Of a stretch of 64,000 bases of DNA, positions 27,013-38,128 are shown piece by piece. Made by a program: the position numbers and the translations under genes. The first letter of the stretch is position 1, and each line of letters begins with the position of its first letter. This stretch comes from Spiroplasma endosymbiont of Atherix ibis (GTDB lineage: Bacteria > Bacillota_I > Bacilli_A > Mycoplasmatales > Mycoplasmataceae). A model generated the notes under the pieces. The model saw nothing but the letters and a program-made list of their open reading frames with translations. It did no database searches and had not been told where the DNA came from. The stretch is taken from assembly GCF_964020005.1 (NCBI RefSeq), contig NZ_OZ026474.1, forward strand, positions 806,001-870,000. The letters are read 5' to 3'.

Positions 27013-28116
27013 TTATTCAGTAAAAGCAAAACCTATTTCATATAATTTATTTTCAGGGTTTGCAAATTCCTTTCCTTTGTATTTTGGATTATTAACAGGA
27101 TATCCAAAAACTAGTGAAGCTTTACGTGGTGGATCAAGTAATTTTGCTTGTATTGTTGACATAGCTGATAATTTTTCACCATTTTTTCGCTTCAATCTAT
27201 TTTCTTCCATTAAATCTTCAATATCTTTAACTTTAGTTTGTTTGACTAAAATTCAAATTTTATTTTCTTTATATCATTTAACTATTTTTTTATATTCTTC
27301 AAAAGTAAATTGAGTTGGTTTATCTGCTGCATAAAATCTATTTTTTTCTTTATTTCAACCAATCACAAAATCTCTTCAAATTATATTTCCTATTTTACCT
27401 TTTGTCATTAAGTTTTTTGTTTTTTCAATCATTTCATCAAATTCATGAAAACCATAACCTATAAACGCATTACCATTTCATAAATTAAAATAGTTAATTT
27501 TTTTAGGATTTCAAATTTCTTCAAAGCAAGAAGCAACAACTCAATATCTATTATCAGATATTTTTTTAAAAATTTCAAAACCATATTTACTATTCTTAAT
27601 AACAACTTCTTTTTGAGTAATTTTTATAACTTTGATTTTAAAAGTATTTAAAATCTTTTTTACTTCCTTTTCTGTAAGTTTCATTCTAACTTCTTTGCGA
27701 GTTTTTTGAATAGTTTGTTTAGTTTTATTAATATTTTCCATACTTCTATATTTATTACTTCTAATTATATTAAAAAGATTTAATTCTGAAGTTGGATCTG
27801 GCATAATAACTTCACTTGTTACTATTTCATCTTCTGTTTTAGTTGAATCTTTTAACTCATTTAACTCTTTAATTCTAGCAATAATACTACTTGCGTTTTC
27901 TTTTTTATCTTCTAATCCCTCTATTAAAACTTCAGAATCATTTTTATTTTTTTCAACACTAAATTTATTAATACTTGATTCAAAATGAAAATTGGATTCA
28001 TACAATGAACTAATAGTTTCATTACTTATTTCTTGATAAAAAGAAGGTATTTTAGGATCACCAGGATTTAAGGGCTTATAATTATAAATGCTTTTTAAAT
28101 CTTTTTTTGTTGACAT
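27013..28116 (-). CDS. Hypothetical protein, 367 aa
   Basis: I do not recognise a family. The protein starts MSTKKDLKSIYNYKPLNPGD after AGGGGA. Residues 1-130 are polar and acidic and probably disordered. The C-terminal 200 residues are richer in Trp (mostly TGA) and basic residues, with LLDPPRKASLVFGYPVNNPKY near the end, and look folded. There is no signal peptide or membrane segment. It is co-transcribed with the RNA methyltransferase downstream. A role linked to RNA or nucleotides is only a guess from position. Confidence 0.8.
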
Positions 28117-28145
28117 ATAACTATCCCCTTACATTTTAATATTTT

Positions 28146-28649
28146 TTAATACCCTGTATCTTGTCTATTAAAATTAATCTCATTTTTTTTATTATAAAAA
28201 TTTAAGACTTCATTCCTACTTATATCTAAAATATAAGTTATTGATAAAAATTCATCTAATAACTGATAATATGATTGAGTATTAAAATTTTCTTCTAAAA
28301 TTAAAGCTTTTCTATAAACATTAATGCTTCAAGAATCTATATCACTTGCTTGTGTAATTTTATTATTAAATTTAGAGAAATCAAAATTTAGGTTAGTTCC
28401 TAAACTAATAATAAAATGTAAACAATCAATTAACTCTTCTAATATAATTTTTCTTTCACTTGGACCTTTATTTGATCAATATTTAAATGATCTATATTCA
28501 TTTATAAATTCAGAAATTTCTACTAAAAAAGCTATTATTTTCTTTTTAATTATTATTTCATTTATAACTATTTTTTTTGTTTCCATTATATAGTTATCTA
28601 AAATTATTTGTTTATCTTTTAAATAAATTAAATCGTCTTTTGTTAACAT
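28146..28649 (-). CDS. dUTPase, dimeric (dUTPase_2-like) family
   Basis: A 167-aa all-helical protein. The motif VEISEFINEYRSFKYWSNK and the following LEELIDCLHFIISLG match the metal-binding EXXE and D-containing helices of the dimeric dUTP pyrophosphatase/MazG-like family. The enzyme would hydrolyse dUTP to dUMP, keeping uracil out of DNA. TGA encodes the Trp in the motif. It lies downstream of pgi, behind a terminator, with AGGAG before the ATG. Confidence 0.75.
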
Positions 28650-28682
28650 ATTTTCTTTCTCCTATAAAGTAATTTTAGTTTA

Positions 28683-28712
28683 AAAAAATGATAGTTTGCT
28701 ATCATTTTTTTA
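28683..28712. terminator. Terminator after pgi
   Basis: AAAAATGATAG, loop TTTG, CTATCATTTTTTT lies just after the pgi stop. The stem is followed by a T run in both directions. Confidence 0.8.
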
Positions 28713-28716
28713 TTTT

Positions 28717-29997
28717 TTAAAATCCTGGTTTTTTAAGTAATTTAAACATATTTGTTTTATAAACTTCAACTCCTGGTTGATTAAAGGGATTAATTTCTAA
28801 TAAATACCCACTCAAAGCACAAGCTTTCATAAATCAATAAATTGCATAACCAAACATTTCTGCATCCATTTTTTCAAATTCCAATATTATATTAGGAATT
28901 TCACCTGTGTTTGCATGAGCATCAATTACACCTTCAAGTGCAACTTGGTTAATTTCATGAAAAGATTTACTAGTTAAATAATTTAGTCCATCTAAATCTT
29001 CCTTATTCATTGGTACTTTTAAATCAAGATTGGGTTTTTTAACACTAATTATTGTTTCAAATAAAACATTTTTTGTTCCTTCTTGAATAAATTGTCCTAA
29101 TGAATGTAAATCTTTTGAGAATACACAACTAGTAGGAAATAAACCTTTACCATCTTTCCCCTCTGATTCACCAAATAATTGTTTTCATCATTCTGTAAAC
29201 ATTTGCATTTGCAATTCATAACTAACTAAAGTTTCTGCTTTATATTCTTTTTGAGTATTTAAAATATATCTTGCAACTGCATATTTATATGCTTCATTAT
29301 TAATATTTTTTGTATCTTCCATAGCTTTTTTAGCTCCTTTGAAGATATCATCAACATTAACTCCTGATACTAATAATGGAAAAATACCAACTGGTGTAAA
29401 TACTGAAAATCTCCCTCCAATATCATCTGGTATTGTAAAAGTTTCATAACCCTCAGCTGTTGCTAACTGTTTTAAAGCTCCTTTTGCTTTATCTGTTACT
29501 GCAACAATTCTTTCCTTAGCTACTTCTTTTCCTTTTAAATCAACTAAAAGTTTTTCAAAAACTCTAAATGCAATACCAGGTTCTGTTGTAGTTCCTGATT
29601 TTGAAATATTTACTATTCCAAATTCTTTATTTTTAACATAATTAACTATTTGTTCAGTATAAGTAGAAGATATTGTATTTCCAATATAAATTAATTCAAC
29701 TTTATCATTTGAATATAATCCTCTAATCATTTCATCAGCTGCTCTAGTGCCTAAATAACTTCCTCCAATACCAACAACTAATAAAACATTTATTTTTGAT
29801 CTTAAATTAGTAGCTACTTTTTTCATTTTATTTAATTCATCTTTATCAAAATCAATTGGTCAATTAACTCAACCTAAAAAATCATTTCCTACTCCTGTTT
29901 TATTTTCAATCATTTCATGTATTTTTTTCACTCTTGATTCATCAAATGATTTAATTTCTTTTTCAATTTTTGAATCTTTAAAATTTATTTTTATCAT
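28717..29997 (-). CDS. pgi: Glucose-6-phosphate isomerase
   Basis: A 426-aa enzyme of glycolysis interconverting glucose 6-phosphate and fructose 6-phosphate. Sugar-binding motifs include [45 protein letters not shown] and, near the end, [12 protein letters not shown] with the catalytic Lys region. The length matches Firmicutes enzymes. The start has AAGGAG ten bases upstream. The upstream S1-domain gene ends 20 bases before it and is on the same strand. The frame is intact. Confidence 0.95.
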
Positions 29998-30017
29998 ATT
30001 AATATTGCTCCTTGTTA

Positions 30018-30341
30018 CTATGATTTTACGCTATTTTTTAGATTATCAAATCCACTTTTTGTTTCTTTAATTTTAATTTATGGTGCTTTTAATAATTCTG
30101 GTCTAATTGATTTATAACTTAATTTTACTTAATTCTTATCATTTAAAATATCTATAATTTCAACTTCATATTCTTCATTTAAATTTAAAAACTCATCAAT
30201 ACTTTTAACATAAAAATCTGATATTTCTGAAATATGAATTAATCCTTTTATTACTTTGTCTTCATCGATTACTTAACAAAAAGCTCCATATTTCACTATA
30301 GCAGTAATTTTAGTTTTTACTTTTTGTCCTTTTTTTAACAT
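30018..30341 (-). pseudogene. S1-domain RNA-binding protein (YugI-like) with three in-frame TAA codons
   Basis: The frame starts MLKKGQKVKTKITAIVKYG with AAGGAG nine bases upstream and ends at a TAG at 30018-30020, 107 codons later. It encodes one S1 domain, including GLIHISEISDFYVKSIDEFL and VKLSYKSIRPELL, as in general-stress S1 proteins of Firmicutes and Mollicutes. TAA interrupts it at 30273-30275, 30129-30131 and 30078-30080, each time replacing one codon with no shift. The sites are after GAFC, after DKN, and after LLKAP. Relatives usually carry a polar residue (Glu, Gln or Lys) at such places. As read, only about 20 residues would be made. No indel is present and the flanking motifs are well kept. 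Confidence 0.8.
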
Positions 30342-30430
30342 CCTATTGCTCTCCTTACAAATTAATTATAAACTTAATTTGTAATATCAATAATAATTTT
30401 AAAAAAATTTTTTAAAAAGTAGGTGAAATT

Positions 30431-30670
30431 TTGGAAAAAATTAATTTAGAAGAGAAAGTAAAAGCTACTCTTGAACAATTAAGAATGTATATCACACAAG
30501 ATGGTGGAGATATGGAATTTGTTGCTATCAAAAATAGATTAGTTTATATAAGACTTAAAGGTAATTGTGTTGGATGTGGTTTAACAGAATTGACATTTAA
30601 AGAAGGTGTTGAAGGAGTTCTTATTGAAGAATTTCCTTATGACATTGATGGTGTAGAACTTGTAATGTAG
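30431..30670 (+). CDS. NifU-like iron-sulfur scaffold protein
   Basis: A 79-aa NifU C-terminal domain protein. The CxxC cluster ligand motif is in GNCVGCGLTELTFKEGVE. The helix EEKVKATLEQLRMYI and strand DGGDMEFVAI precede it, as in NifU/NfuA. It would hold or pass on a [4Fe-4S] cluster. The start is TTG with AGGTG five bases upstream. It is transcribed toward the suf operon but is clearly related in function to it. Confidence 0.88.
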   Translation: MEKINLEEKVKATLEQLRMYITQDGGDMEFVAIKNRLVYIRLKGNCVGCGLTELTFKEGVEGVLIEEFPYDIDGVELVM

Positions 30671-30688
30671 AAAAGAGGACTTTATTAT

Positions 30689-31129
30689 ATGGTTTTTTTA
30701 ACTCCAGAAACAGATATTATAATTGCAACATTTAATGGTATTTCAGTAATAACTCTAGTTACAGTATCTTTTATACTTCCTTTTTTAATTAAAAAGTATA
30801 ATGACAAAAAACAAAAAATTGATGCAGGAGAACGTTAACTTTCAGATGCTTTTGATAAATATTTTTCAGATCAGTATCCTAAAAATAATTTTGAATGATA
30901 CGTTGTAGAAATAAAAGCAATTATTAAAAGAAATGAAATTAAAATAATTATTTGTACAAATTGTAAGAAAAAATGTACAAGTAATAAATATATGGAATGA
31001 TTTGAAAATGTTGATAAAACAATACCTGAAGTAAATAATTTCTCTTTTAAAGTAGGAAAAATTAGTTTTAAAATTGAACTCACTACTTTATTTTATTATA
31101 AATGCATAACAAAAAAAGCAATTAATTAA
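30689..31129 (+). pseudogene. Small membrane-anchored protein with one in-frame TAA
   Basis: Starts MVFLTPETDIIIATFNG with AGAGGA upstream, 18 bases after the NifU-like gene. Residues 14-34 form one membrane segment (NGISVITLVTVSFILPFLI). After GER the frame meets TAA (30836-30838) and continues unshifted with LSDAFDKYFSDQYPKNNFEWYVV for about 97 codons to a TAA at 31127-31129. The downstream part has a CTNCKKKC cluster of Cys. The stop truncates the protein to 49 residues, leaving only the anchor. No family recognised. The 3' end lies inside the shared terminator. Confidence 0.6.
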
Positions 31130-31141
31130 TTGCTTTTTTTG
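31111..31141. terminator. Bidirectional terminator between the membrane gene and sufB
   Basis: AAAAAAAGCAATTAATTAATTGCTTTTTTT is a near-perfect palindrome with A and T flanks. It lies between the convergent plus-strand gene and sufB and can serve both. Confidence 0.8.
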
Positions 31142-32554
31142 TTATCCTACAGAGCCTTCCATATCAATTTTTATTAGTTGATTTAGCTCAACTGCATATT
31201 CTAATGGTAATTCCTTTGTAAAGGGTTCTAAAAAACCCATAACAATAATTTCTAAGGCTTGTTGTTCATCTAATCCCCTACTCATTAAATAAAATAATTG
31301 TTCTTCACTTACTTTTGAAACTGTAGCTTCATGTTCAATTTGTGATTGATTGTTATGGACTTTATTTTGAGGAATAGTATCTGAATGTGATTGATTGTCC
31401 AAAATTAATGTATCACATTCAACTCTTGCTTTAGAATTAATTGCATTTGGTCCAATATAAGCTAAACCCCTATAATTTGCAGTTCCACCCTGAAATGTAA
31501 TTGATTTTGAAACTATTTTAGATTTTGTTTCTTTTCCTAAATGAATCATTTTACTTCCAGCATCTTGATAAACACCTTTTTTTGCAACAGCAATAGAGAT
31601 TGTATCACCTTGTGATCTATCACCTTTTAAAATACATGATGGATATTTCATATTTACTTTTGAACCAATATTTCCATCAATTCATTCCATTCTTCCATCT
31701 TCTTCAACAAGACTTCTTTTTGTAACTAAATTTAAAACATTGTCACTTCAATTTTGAACTGTTGTATATCTAACACTTGATCTTTTACCAACAAATATTT
31801 CTACTATAGCTGCATGTAAATTATTTTCTGAATAAATTGGAGCAGTACACCCTTCAATATAATGAAGTTCTGCATCATCTTCAATAACTATTAAAGTTCT
31901 TTCAAATTGACCTGAAGCTTGATAATTAATTCTAAAATAAGCTTGTAAGGGTTTTTCTAATTTAACACCTTTTGGCACATAAATAAAAGTTCCCCCTGAT
32001 CAAACAGCTCCATTTAATGAAGCATATTTATTATCATCATTTTTAACTAATTGTCCAAAATACTTTTTAAACAATTCTGGGTATTTGTTCAAAGCACTAT
32101 CACAGTCTGTAAAAATAACTCCTTGTTTTTCTAACTCTTCATTCATTCTTTCATAAACTGGACGAGCATCTCATTGTGCATTAATACCTGCTAAAAAGTT
32201 TTTTTCTGCTTCAGGAATTCCTAAGCGATCAAAAGTTCTTTTAATATTATCTGGTATTTCATCTCAAGTTTTTACAGTTTTACCAGCACCTTCTGTATAG
32301 TAATAATAATCATTAAAATTAATTCAATTTAAGTCAGGCCCAAAATTTGTTTGAGGTTTTTGTTCAAATATTTTTAAACTTTCTAATCTATAATCTAGCA
32401 TTCATTTTGGTTCATTTTTATGTTTAGAAATCTCTTTTACAATTTCTACATTTAATCCTTTTTGTACTTTATATGTAGAAACTTCTCCCTCATTAAAACC
32501 ATACTTATAATCAGATATTTGTTTTATTTCTTCTTCTTGTTTTAATTTTTTCAT
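31142..32554 (-). CDS. sufB: Fe-S cluster assembly scaffold protein SufB
   Basis: A 470-aa scaffold subunit of the SUF system, which builds iron-sulfur clusters with SufC and SufD. Seen are [40 protein letters not shown] and, near the end, [19 protein letters not shown] followed by [12 protein letters not shown]. The beta-helix core is of normal length. The start follows AAGGAGG, three bases after the sufU stop. The frame is intact, with TGA as Trp. Confidence 0.95.
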
Positions 32555-32557
32555 TTT

Positions 32558-32992
32558 CTACACCTCCTTTTTTAAAATTGATTTAAATCCATCTGCTCCT
32601 AAAAGAGCACAATTTATTCTATTTCCTTGTTTATTTATTTCTCAAAATACAATTAATTCATCTAAAATTAACTCATTATATTCATTTCCCGAAATCATAT
32701 TGTAATAATTTATAAGTTGATCTTGAGCTTCTTTAATATTTAAGCCTTTTATTTTAGAACAAAGTATATCTGTTGAAGCTGTTGAAATAGCACATGCATT
32801 ACCATCAAATCTAGCTTCTACAATATTGTCATTTTCTATTAATAGTTGAACATTTATTTCATCACTGCATGTAGGTGAATCTTGAAACTTTATAATTGCT
32901 TTATTGTTTTCAATTAAACCTTTAAAGTCTGGTTCAGTATAATGTTCTATTATTATTTGTCTTAATTGTATTTTATCATTTTTATCAAACAT
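32558..32992 (-). CDS. sufU: SufU iron-sulfur scaffold/sulfur-relay protein
   Basis: A 144-aa SufU, the zinc protein that accepts sulfur from SufS in Gram-positive-type SUF systems. The three metal-binding Cys are visible in SPTCSDEINV, GNACAISTAST and INCALLGADGF, and the Asp of CSDE is kept. The C-terminal piece after the TGA Trp (WEINKQGNRINC) is needed for the third Cys, which confirms code 4. It lies between sufS and sufB. Confidence 0.92.
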
Positions 32993-33007
32993 TATATTAA
33001 AACCTCC

Positions 33008-34222
33008 TTATATTAATTCATTTATTCAACTATCACAATCTTTTAAAGCCTCTATAAACTTATCAATATCTTTTTTTGTATTGTATATTGAAAAACTTGC
33101 TCTTATTGTTGAATTAACTTTAAACAAATCATTTGCTAATCTAGCACAGTGTTTACCAACTCTAACTGATATATTGTATTTTTTATTCAAAAAAGCACCA
33201 AAATCTTGAGAATTTACATTTTTTAAATTAAATAAAACAATTGGCTGATCATTTTCTATATTGTAAAATTCAAATTTTGATTTATCTATTTGATTTAATT
33301 TACTTCTAAAATATTTTTTTAAATCCTTTTCATAATCAATTAAATTTTGCATTTTTATTGCATTGATTATATCTAAACACTTATTAAAAGCATATATTGC
33401 AGATAAATTTAAAGTTCCTGCTTCAAATTTTTCTGGGATAGGTGCCAATTTATAATTATTAAGTTCAATATTTGTATTATTTCCCCCACCATAAAATATT
33501 GGTTTTAATCATTGCAGGATTTCTTTTTTTGCTCACAATATTCCTAAACCAAATGGTCCATAAATTTTATGCGTTGAAAAAGCTATACAATCAACATCTA
33601 ATTCTCTTACATTTATTATATTATGAGCAATTGATTGAGCTAAATCCAATATTATGATTATTTCTTTATTAAATTTTTTTATTTCTTTTACAATTTCTTT
33701 AACATTATTTAAACCTGCTGTAGTATTTGAATTCATTGCAAATGAAATAACTTTTGTTTTTTTTGTTAATCTATCCTTAATTTTAGAAATATCAATTAGA
33801 AAATTTTCATCTAATTCTAAATAATCTATTTTTAATTTACACTCTTCACTTAAAACTTTTCAAGGCAATAAATTTGAAGAGTGCTCAATTTTTGTTAATA
33901 AAATTTCATCATTTATTTTTAAATAACTTCTCATTCCAAATGCTAATTGATTTAATGAGTGAGTTGTTCCACTTGTAAAAATAATTTCATTTTTATCCTC
34001 TATTACAATAAAGTTAGCAATTTTTTGTCTTGTTTCACTTAACATTTGATTAGCTTTATAAGAATTATCAAACAAATTATTATGAGTATTTGCTCCTATT
34101 TTTAAATCATATTCACTTTGTGCTTTAATAACTTCATCAAATTTAATAGAAGTTGCTGCTGAGTCAAAATAAATTTCATTAGAATTATTTTTAAAATATG
34201 AAAAGTTATCTTTAAAATTCAT
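33008..34222 (-). CDS. sufS: Cysteine desulfurase SufS
   Basis: A 404-aa class V aminotransferase-fold enzyme that takes sulfur from cysteine. The PLP Lys is in AFSTHKIYGPFG and the catalytic Cys in VRVGKHCARLANDL. The N-terminal YFDSAATSIK and FTSGTTHSLN are also typical. At the PLP-ring position it has DLAQS, where most SufS have DGAQS, keeping the key Asp. The ATG overlaps the sufD stop by one base. Confidence 0.94.
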
Positions 34223-34992
34223 TAGATCATTTCCTTTAATTTTTCTTTTAAGTAATTAAGTAATTTTTCATCACTAATTTCTTGAAATATTGGTTCAAAA
34301 TAACCATTAATAATTAATTCCTGAGCTTGTATTTTATTTAAACCTCTTGATAATAAATAAAATACTTGATCTGGATCAAGCATACCAATAGCATTGGCAT
34401 GACTTGCAACAATATCATTTTCATCTATTAATAAAACTGGATCAGAATCTGCTTTTGCTTCTTTATCAAGAACTAATAATCTTAATTCTTGATGAGATTC
34501 AGCTTGATTAGAACCTTTTTTAATATCACTAATACATCTTATAAAACCTTTTGAAGTATCTTTCAAAACTTCATAAGTTTTAATATTTGAATAAGAATTT
34601 CTAGCATTATGAACTGATTTAATAATTGAATTTTTATTAAAGTTTTTATTAACGATTGTTGCATTATAAAATTCAATTGCTGTATTTTCTTCATTCAAAT
34701 TAATTGTAAAGTTATCATCACAATTATAATTTGCTATATTTGATATTTTTAAATTTAATTTTGAGTTTTTACTTAAATTAAAGTTAATATTAAACTCTTT
34801 TTTTGAAATACTTTTTGAAGGAAGAAATAAAATAATTATATTTATTTCAACATCTTTTTCTAAATTTAAATCCACTTTTCCAAATTTATTTTCTAATAAT
34901 ATTATTTTATTTTCATTACTACTAAAAGTAAAACTCGAAGGTAAGTTATTTCTAAAATCTATATATGTTTTATTTAATTCAAAATTAGTCAT
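34222..34992 (-). CDS. sufD: Fe-S cluster assembly protein SufD
   Basis: A 256-aa SufD, shorter than E. coli SufD (about 420). The C-terminal SufBD core is clear: SHQELRLLVLDKEAKADSDP, LIDENDIVASHANAIGMLD and FYLLSRGLNKIQAQELIINGYF. The N-terminal half of larger SufD proteins is reduced, as is common in Mollicutes. It partners SufB on the SufC ATPase. The start overlaps the sufC stop (TAATG). Confidence 0.92.
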   Translation of the reverse strand: MTNFELNKTYIDFRNNLPSSFTFSSNENKIILLENKFGKVDLNLEKDVEINIIILFLPSKSISKKEFNINFNLSKNSKLNLKISNIANYNCDDNFTINLNEENTAIEFYNATIVNKNFNKNSIIKSVHNARNSYSNIKTYEVLKDTSKGFIRCISDIKKGSNQAESHQELRLLVLDKEAKADSDPVLLIDENDIVASHANAIGMLDPDQVFYLLSRGLNKIQAQELIINGYFEPIFQEISDEKLLNYLKEKLKEMI

Positions 34993-35735
34993 TATTTAGC
35001 TAATTCCTTTACTCATGAATAACCTTCTTTATTAATTCTATCCACAATTTCATTTCCTCCACTTGTCACTATTTTTCCTTCAATAATAACGTGAGCATGT
35101 GTAGGTTTTACTTTTTTAAAAAATCTATCATAGTGAGAAACAATAATCATTGCATTTCTTGTTAAATCAACTTGATTAAGATTTTTTGAAACTACTTCTA
35201 AAGCATCAACATCCAAGCCTGAATCAATTTCGTCAATTAAACTAAATATTGGATTTAACATTTTTAATTGCAAAATCTCATTTTTTTTCTTTTCTCCCCC
35301 ACTAAACCCATCATTTACAAATCTTTTTAACATATTTAAATCAAAATCCAAATCTTTTGCTCCTGTTTTAATATCTTTAAAAATTTCTTGTAATTTTTTC
35401 TTTTCTTCATTGTGAGCATTAACAATATATTTTAAAAATTCTAAATTTGATACTCCAGGAATAGTTTGTGGATTTTGCATTGCTAAAAATAGTCCTGCTT
35501 TGCTTCTTTCATCAACACTCTTATCTAAAATTGATTCACCATCAATTAAAATATCTCCTGACGTAATTTCATACTTTGGATGTCCCATAATAGCCATAAG
35601 TAATGTTGATTTTCCATTACCGTTAGGACCCATAAGAGCATGAATTTCTCCTGATTTTACAGTTAAATTAACTCCTTTTAAAATTTCTTTTTCTTCTATA
35701 CTTACATATAGATTTTGTATTTCTAATTTATGCAT
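34992..35735 (-). CDS. sufC: Fe-S cluster assembly ATPase SufC
   Basis: A 247-aa ABC-type ATPase that drives the SufBCD scaffold. Walker A is GPNGNGKSTL, the Q-loop is around QNPQTIPG, the signature is FSGGEKKKNEILQL, and Walker B is LIDEIDSGLD. It is the first gene of sufC-sufD-sufS-sufU-sufB; TAATG overlaps link C-D and D-S. AAGGAG lies about nine bases before the ATG. Confidence 0.96.
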
Positions 35736-35913
35736 TTCAAAAACTCCTTGCCTTATTATTATAATTATTTATCAATAAAAAGAGTATTCATTTTTAAATG
35801 ATTTTGAAGATAAGTTAAAAAATAATTTATTTAATAATTAATTACAATTTAATGTCTTTTTAGTAATTTTTTCTTTATAATTATTTTGATACAAAAACCA
35901 AGGAGTGAATGGT

Positions 35914-38127
35914 GTGAAAAAATTATTAACACTGTTAGGAAGTGTTAGTTTAGTTGCAACAACAGCACAAATGGCTGTTGCTTGTGGTACAAACTATGAC
36001 AAAAAAGATAAAGACGGAAACTCAATTCTTATTCAATTTTTACAATCAATAAATGGAAAAGCAAAAATTAGTACAAATGATATATTAGTTAAACTAATTA
36101 ATGCTGAAAACGGTCCAAAAAATAAAGAAAAACTTACTTTGGATCTTCTAAAAATGATAAATTTATCTATTCTAACAAATTCAGAAAGCAATAAAGATCT
36201 TATAAATGACAAAAACATTTATACAAATTATGATCTAGCAAAAATCTTAAAAGAAAGATGAAATGCTTTAAATGATGCATTTGATAGACAAATATCAAGT
36301 GAAAAAGATAAGTATAAAAAAGACCACGGTAAAAAATGAGAAAAAGAATGAAATAAAATGCTTGTTAACAAGTATAGTATTTATCAAGATGATGTCAAAT
36401 CAATGGACAAAGATTTCCTAGAAAACAAATATAAATCAAATATTTTATTATCAGATGCAAATAATAATGCTTCAAAAACATTATTAGATATTTTAATTAA
36501 CACAGATCAAATGGGTGTTACTTGAATAAGTTCAAATGATATTGTTAAAAAATATACTGCTTTAGAAAGAATCGTTAAAGCATCAGATGCAAGTGACTCT
36601 TCTATTGCAAATTATTTAAGAACAGACTTAGATCAGTTATCTCAAATTAAAAATTCAACACAAGATAATACAAATAACTGAGAAGAAACAAAAATAACTT
36701 CATCAATGTCAGATATTGAATTAGCTAATAAAGCTAAAGAAATTATTAAAATTGATAAAAATAAAATTACAAATGATGCACCAGTTAATTTAAATAACTT
36801 TACAGTTAGTGATACAAATAATTCAAGAGCTGGTTTCTTAAGTAATTCTCAAAGATTCTTTTTAGACAAATGATATAATACGCAAGCTCCACTTGCAATA
36901 AGTGAAGTTGTAATACCTTTTTCTGAAGGTGGATCATTTGATAAAGGATTTACTCAAAATAGTTTTAAATCAAAAGATAAACAAGATGAAACTAAATCTA
37001 ATAGACTTTTAACAGCAGCAATTGATACTAATTTTGGAGATGCTAGTTGAAATCGTTGAATGATAGCAGGAAAAGCTGACTTTAGAGAAGATGCTACTGT
37101 TAAACATTATGATAAATTAATGACTTTAAGTAACTCAACATTTACACAAGATATGAGAACTGCAGTTTATGACTATGTTTTAAGTTATAGTGACAATAAA
37201 AATGGAATAAAATTAGAAGCAACACCTTCAATTGAAACTTTAATTGATCAAATTTCAAGAAAAAAAGGAACTGATAAAAGCTTCTATGCTTACAATGATA
37301 AAGGACAAATATTTTATGTAGATACTTCAGGACTTCACATTGTTAAAATTGATAAATATGAACTTTTAATAAAAGATGATAAATATAAAAAAGGTTATAA
37401 ACAAGAAGGATTAGATGGAACAAAAATAAATTCTAATACAACAAAAGAATTAAATAAATTTAAAAACTTCAATAAACTAAAACCTGAACAAAAAGTTGAA
37501 GAACTTCAAAATATTAGCAATGAAGAAAAAAATAAAGAAGGAAGTTACTATAAAAGTTTAAATTCAACAGTTAAAAATAATTATCTTCATTATTTAGTTA
37601 ATACTTCAATGTTAAAAGGTCTTTCGGGATCAGCTTCTAGTTTTGATATTATGACAGAAGTTAAAGAATGAGCTCAAGTAAGTTCAGCAGCAAGTGACTC
37701 TTCAAATACTTATTGAATGGCTTGTGTATTTGATTATTTCTTTGAAATTTCTAAAGGAACTGAAAAAAATTTATCTCAAGAAAAATTTATACAAAACTAT
37801 GTAGAATTTGGTAAAAGTGATGATGAAACAACACAAGAAATAATAAACAAAACAAAAGAATGATTTGATAGTCAAGTTAAAACAAAACAAAGTTGAATTT
37901 GACAAAGTTCTTCAAGAGCATTTTATAATGCAAATAATAAATGAGCTGATGATATTGAAGCTAAAACAGATGCAAGTGGTTATCCAAAAAAAACTATAAA
38001 AAATACTTGATATGATGGAGAAATTGTTGCAAAAGTAGAGAATAAATTCTGAATACCTACAAACAATAATTTAATTTATATAAATATTGAAAACTCTTAC
38101 TATTTTTATAAAAAAGGAGGTATATAA
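35914..38127 (+). CDS. Large Entomoplasmatales-type lipoprotein (1 of a pair)
   Basis: A 737-aa secreted protein with signal peptide KKLLTLLGSVSLVATTAQ and lipobox ending AVACG, so lipid-anchored on the outer face of the membrane. I chose the GTG at 35914 because AAGGAG lies a suitable distance upstream; an in-frame start three codons earlier is possible. The mature part is rich in Lys, Asn, Asp and Ser, and has many TGA Trp codons. The N-terminal stretch NSILIQFLQSINGKAKIS resembles lipoproteins repeated across Spiroplasma and Mesoplasma genomes. Function is unknown. No in-frame TAA was seen. Confidence 0.88.
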
Positions 38128-38128
38128 A

